From positions 1-8,236 of the forward strand of contig JAHZAR010000106.1 in NCBI GenBank assembly GCA_019423835.1: a DNA stretch of 8,236 nt, given 5' to 3'. The DNA is from Clostridiales bacterium. Its GTDB lineage: Bacteria; Bacillota; Clostridia; Lachnospirales; Lachnospiraceae. Of this stretch, positions 6,126 to 8,236 are shown in pieces. Each line of letters begins with the position of its first letter. Positions within the stretch are counted from its first letter, which is position 1. Under the pieces are notes generated by a model. It was not told the origin of the DNA and searched no databases. It saw only the letters and a program-made list of their open reading frames with translations. Both the position numbers and the translations under genes were made by a program.

Positions 6126-6159
6126 AGACGGGCGAATGGAAGAGCCAGGTCTTTTTTTT
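6126..6159 (+). terminator. Attenuator-like weak hairpin with eight Ts in the rpmG leader
   Basis: AGAC (6126-6129) can pair with GTCT (6149-6152), and GGC (6131-6133) with GCC (6044+100 = 6144-6146), with a small interior loop; a run of eight Ts occupies 6152-6159. The stem is short, so the terminator would be weak. Transcripts from P1 or from upstream contain the whole stem, whereas those from P2 would start about 6132 and lack its outer arm, so only the former could be attenuated here. That difference is inferred from predicted start sites. Confidence 0.35.
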
Positions 6160-6217
6160 ATGCTCAAAAACGCAGGGAAAGGCCTGAAAAATTTGAATTT
6201 ATGTGGAGGTGGAAGTC

Positions 6218-6367
6218 GTGCGCACAAAAATCACACTGGCATGTACGGAATGCAAGCAGCGTAACTACAACATGACCAAGGATAAGAAGACTCATCCGGA
6301 CAGAATGGAAACGAAGAAGTACTGCAGATTCTGTAAGAGACATACGATGCACAAGGAAACAAAATAA
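6218..6367 (+). CDS. rpmG: 50S ribosomal protein L33
   Basis: L33 is a small protein of the large ribosomal subunit, near the E site. The 49-residue product begins VRTKITLACTECKQRNY at a GTG codon and ends with RHTMHKETK. Two CxxC pairs, CTEC near the N-terminus and CRFC near the C-terminus, mark the zinc-binding form of L33 rather than the cysteine-free form. The GTG at 6218 has GGAGG (6205-6209) 8 nt upstream, and there is no in-frame ATG that would keep the conserved N-terminus. It is the first gene of the rpmG-secE-nusG-rplK-rplA cluster, 56 nt before secE, and is served by the two promoters upstream. Length and sequence are typical. Confidence 0.95.
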   Translation: MRTKITLACTECKQRNYNMTKDKKTHPDRMETKKYCRFCKRHTMHKETK

Positions 6368-6423
6368 GTTCCGTGCCAGTATAAAGGATCAGGCGTTCGC
6401 TTGAACATTTTGGAGGACAGAGA

Positions 6424-6627
6424 ATGGGTGAGACAGGGAATACCGAGAAGGCTCAGAAGAAGAGCTTTTGGAAAGGCCTTGAGGCTGAGTACAAGAAGAT
6501 AATCTGGCCTGACAAAGAAACCCTTCAGAAGCAGACAGCAGCCGTTGTGGCAGGAGCTGTCGCTTTAGGTCTGATTATTGCGGCATTAGACACGGCGATT
6601 GTGTTCCTGCTGCACTATATCATCTAA
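6424..6627 (+). CDS. secE: Preprotein translocase subunit SecE
   Basis: SecE is the essential small subunit that clamps the SecY channel in the cytoplasmic membrane. The 67-residue protein has the single-helix form usual in Gram-positive bacteria: a charged cytoplasmic N-terminus (about 1-24), the conserved amphipathic segment EYKKIIWPDKETL with the invariant-type WP (28-29), and one membrane helix (about 38-66). ATG 6424 has GGAGG (6412-6416) 7 nt upstream. Two stop codons stand in tandem (6625-6630). nusG begins 22 nt after the first stop, the pairing seen in most bacteria. Confidence 0.95.
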   Translation: MGETGNTEKAQKKSFWKGLEAEYKKIIWPDKETLQKQTAAVVAGAVALGLIIAALDTAIVFLLHYII

Positions 6628-6649
6628 TAACAGGGGATAAGGTGAGATT

Positions 6650-7165
6650 ATGTCAGAAGCAAATTGGTATGTAGTTCATACTTACTCAGGCTATGAAAAC
6701 AAGGTTAAGGTAGACATTGAGAAGACCATCGAGAACAGAGGGCTTCAGGATCAGATCCTGGAGGTGTCCGTTCCCATGCAGGATGTAGTCGAGATCAAGA
6801 ATGGAGCCCAGAAGCAGGTTGCCAAAAAGATGTTTCCCGGATATGTGCTCATTAACATGGTTATGAACGATGACACATGGTATGTAGTGCGTAATACCCG
6901 CGGTGTAACAGGTTTTGTTGGCCCGGGTTCCAAGCCGGTTCCTTTAACAGAGGATGAGATGGCAAATCTCGGCTTTAAACCAGCCGGAGTAGTTGTCGAT
7001 TACGAGGTGGGAGATGCGGTTGTCGTCATCTCCGGTGCCTGGAAGGATACCGTTGGTGTTATCAAGTCCATCAACGAGAACAAACAGACACTTGAAATTA
7101 CCGTGGAAATGTTCGGCCGTGAGACACCGGTTGAGCTTAATTTCACAGAAGTTAAGAAGATGTAA
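6650..7165 (+). CDS. nusG: Transcription termination/antitermination factor NusG
   Basis: NusG binds RNA polymerase, controls pausing and termination, and links transcription to translation. The 171-residue protein has the NGN domain (about 4-110), starting NWYVVHTYSGYENKVK and containing MFPGYVLINM and the conserved NTRGVTGFVGPGSKPVPL. A KOW domain follows (about 120-150, VGDAVVVISGAWKDTVGVI) and the end reads ETPVELNFTEVKKM, all typical. The ribosome binding site AAGGTG (6639-6644) is 5 nt before ATG 6650. There is no insertion between the domains. Its place between secE and rplK is the standard one. Confidence 0.97.
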   Translation: MSEANWYVVHTYSGYENKVKVDIEKTIENRGLQDQILEVSVPMQDVVEIKNGAQKQVAKKMFPGYVLINMVMNDDTWYVVRNTRGVTGFVGPGSKPVPLTEDEMANLGFKPAGVVVDYEVGDAVVVISGAWKDTVGVIKSINENKQTLEITVEMFGRETPVELNFTEVKKM

Positions 7166-7193
7166 GATGCGGCCTGTCATATCTGAGAGGCTC

Positions 7194-7221
7194 GTGGGAG
7201 GGTTCATCCCGCCATTACCAC
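7194..7221 (+). promoter_or_regulatory. Probable L1-binding leader hairpin ahead of rplK
   Basis: GTGG (7194-7197) pairs with CCAC (7218-7221), and GGG (7200-7202) with CCC (7208-7210). The inner stem closes on TTCAT, and an asymmetric internal loop lies between the stems (GA on the left, GCCATTA on the right). AGGAGG of rplK begins 6 nt after the hairpin. Nearly the same element precedes rplA. Ribosomal protein L1 is known to repress the L11-L1 operon by binding an mRNA copy of its 23S rRNA site; that this hairpin is such a site is inferred from position, shape and repetition. Confidence 0.65.
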
Positions 7222-7242
7222 AATATTAGGAGGTGCCTTATC

Positions 7243-7668
7243 ATGGCAAAGAAAGTAACAGGATATATTAAATTACAGATTCCTGCTGGTAAAGCGACAC
7301 CAGCTCCGCCAGTTGGTCCGGCTCTCGGACAGCACGGCGTTAACATTGTACAGTTTACAAAGGAGTTCAACGCCAGAACAGCAGATCAGGGTGACCTGGT
7401 AATCCCGGTTGTCATCACTGTATATGCTGACAGAAGCTTCAGCTTTATTACAAAGACTCCGCCGGCTGCCGTTTTATTAAAGAAGGCATGCAAGCTGAAA
7501 TCCGGCTCTGCAGTACCGAATAAGACAAAGGTAGCTACCATCTCCAAGGAAGAGGTCAGAAAGATTGCTGAGCTCAAGATGCCAGACTTAAATGCAGCAA
7601 GCATCGAGGCTGCTATGAGCATGATCGCCGGAACTGCAAGAAGTATGGGTATCACAGTAGAGGAGTAA
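7243..7668 (+). CDS. rplK: 50S ribosomal protein L11
   Basis: L11 sits at the base of the stalk of the large subunit, binds the GTPase-associated region of 23S rRNA and contacts elongation factors. The 141-residue product is full length. Its N-terminal domain (1-70) carries the Pro/Gly-rich segment PAGKATPAPPVGPALGQHG (14-32), where thiopeptide antibiotics act at the rRNA boundary. The C-terminal domain (71-141) contains PPAAVLLKKA and ends with IAGTARSMGITVEE, the rRNA-binding part. ATG 7243 has AGGAGGTG (7228-7235) 7 nt upstream. A candidate L1-binding hairpin precedes it. Confidence 0.98.
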   Translation: MAKKVTGYIKLQIPAGKATPAPPVGPALGQHGVNIVQFTKEFNARTADQGDLVIPVVITVYADRSFSFITKTPPAAVLLKKACKLKSGSAVPNKTKVATISKEEVRKIAELKMPDLNAASIEAAMSMIAGTARSMGITVEE

Positions 7669-7711
7669 GTTTCACTTACAGTCTGCGAAAACGAGATGTT
7701 GAATTAGAAAC

Positions 7712-7739
7712 GTGGGAGGGCAATCCCCGACAATACCAC
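7712..7739 (+). promoter_or_regulatory. Probable second L1-binding leader hairpin, ahead of rplA
   Basis: GTGG (7712-7715) pairs with CCAC (7736-7739), and GGG (7718-7720) with CCC (7725-7727), around the loop CAAT. The internal loop again has GA on the left and eight bases (CGACAATA) on the right. The first ten bases, CGTGGGAGGG (7711-7720), equal those before rplK (7193-7202), and TACCAC recurs at the right end. AGGAGG of rplA begins 1 nt after the hairpin, so a bound protein would cover the ribosome binding site. Binding by L1 is inferred. Confidence 0.65.
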
Positions 7740-7755
7740 TAGGAGGTTATTTATA

Positions 7756-8235
7756 ATGAAAAGAGGAAAAAGATACGTAGAGGCTGCTAAGTTAGTAGAC
7801 CGTACAAATCTTTATGACGCATCCGAAGCTATCTCTATCGTTAAGAAGGCAGCAGGTGCTAAATTTGATGAAACTGTTGAAGCTCATATCAGAACCGGTT
7901 GTGACGGACGTCATGCTGATCAGCAGATCCGCGGCGCTGTAGTTCTTCCTCACGGAACAGGTAAGACAGTCAGAATCCTTGTATTCGCAAAGGGACCGAA
8001 GGCTGACGAGGCTCAGGCAGCAGGCGCTGATTACGTAGGAGCAGAGGAGTTAATCCCGAAGATTCAGAACGAGGGATGGCTTGACTTCGACGTAGTTGTA
8101 GCTACACCGGACATGATGGGCGTTGTTGGACGTTTAGGACGTGTACTCGGACCGAAGGGCTTAATGCCAAACCCGAAGGCCGGAACCGTTACCATGGACG
8201 TGACAAAGGCTATCAACGATATCAAGGCCGGTTAG
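7756..8235 (+). CDS. rplA: 50S ribosomal protein L1, stopped early by TAG at the window edge
   Basis: L1 forms the mobile stalk beside the ribosomal E site and is the usual translational repressor of the L11-L1 operon. ATG 7756 follows AGGAGG (7741-7746) by 9 nt. The 159 residues present match L1 throughout: an N-terminal MKRGKRYVEAAKLVD, the segment ADQQIRGAVVLPHGTGKTVR, and the family signature GRLGRVLGPKGLMPNPKAGT. The frame ends with DVTKAINDIKAG and then TAG (8233-8235). Normal L1 proteins have about 230 residues and continue here with a lysine, so about 70 residues that complete the RNA-binding domain I are missing. One base change (AAG to TAG) would explain it. Because the window ends one base later, a sequence error at a contig edge is as likely as a true truncation. 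Confidence 0.9.
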   Translation: MKRGKRYVEAAKLVDRTNLYDASEAISIVKKAAGAKFDETVEAHIRTGCDGRHADQQIRGAVVLPHGTGKTVRILVFAKGPKADEAQAAGADYVGAEELIPKIQNEGWLDFDVVVATPDMMGVVGRLGRVLGPKGLMPNPKAGTVTMDVTKAINDIKAG

Positions 8236-8236
8236 A

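Noticed and set aside
6160..6264. Possible leader peptide starting at the ATG after the T8 run
   Set aside because: No ribosome binding site at proper distance, and the frame runs across the rpmG start without regulatory codon patterns.
6164..6352. 62-codon minus-strand frame
   Set aside because: It is antisense to rpmG, whose zinc motifs and ribosome binding site are clear.
6368..6423. tRNA gene between rpmG and secE, as found in some clostridia
   Set aside because: The gap is only 56 nt and shows no cloverleaf or TTCGA-type T-loop.

Overview
The window looks like chromosomal DNA of a Gram-positive Firmicute, most likely a clostridial gut-type bacterium of the Lachnospiraceae. This is inferred from the RecD2-type helicase, strong GGAGG ribosome binding sites with several non-ATG starts, the rpmG-secE-nusG-rplK-rplA order, and moderately G+C-rich codon use. 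All recognisable genes lie on the plus strand. No tRNA, rRNA, CRISPR array, transposase or phage gene is visible.

Left part (1-2723): the 3' end of an MreB-type actin homologue is followed after 9 nt by a complete recD2 helicase gene, probably in the same transcript. A strong hairpin follows, whose U-tract would form only on the minus strand, and then an AT-rich spacer.

Middle part (3051-5389): a ComF-family phosphoribosyltransferase with an N-terminal zinc ribbon, a two-helix membrane protein with a YcxB-like C-terminal domain and an acidic tail, and a GNAT acetyltransferase of the phosphinothricin acetyltransferase type. comF and the acetyltransferase both appear to start at TTG behind a GGAGG. 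Hairpins sit just ahead of the membrane-protein gene and of the acetyltransferase gene.

Gap (5390-6217): about 830 nt without an intact recognisable gene. It holds a probable terminator for the acetyltransferase and a small open frame that seems to continue through two +1 frame changes into a conserved-looking C-terminus (a probable broken gene). It ends in a promoter region with two extended -10 promoters, a perfect 13-bp inverted repeat across the first -35 element, and an attenuator-like hairpin with eight Ts.

Right part (6218-8236): the transcription/translation operon rpmG (L33), secE (translocase subunit), nusG (elongation factor), rplK (L11) and rplA (L1). Nearly the same small hairpin stands just before the ribosome binding sites of rplK and rplA, which suggests two autoregulatory binding sites for L1. 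The rplA frame meets a TAG codon at 8233-8235, two-thirds of the way through a normal L1, right at the window edge. This is either a sequence error or a real truncation.

No clearly new multi-gene system is present. The points most worth following are the paired L1-like leaders, the L1 stop codon, the inverted-repeat promoter, and the frameshifted small gene.
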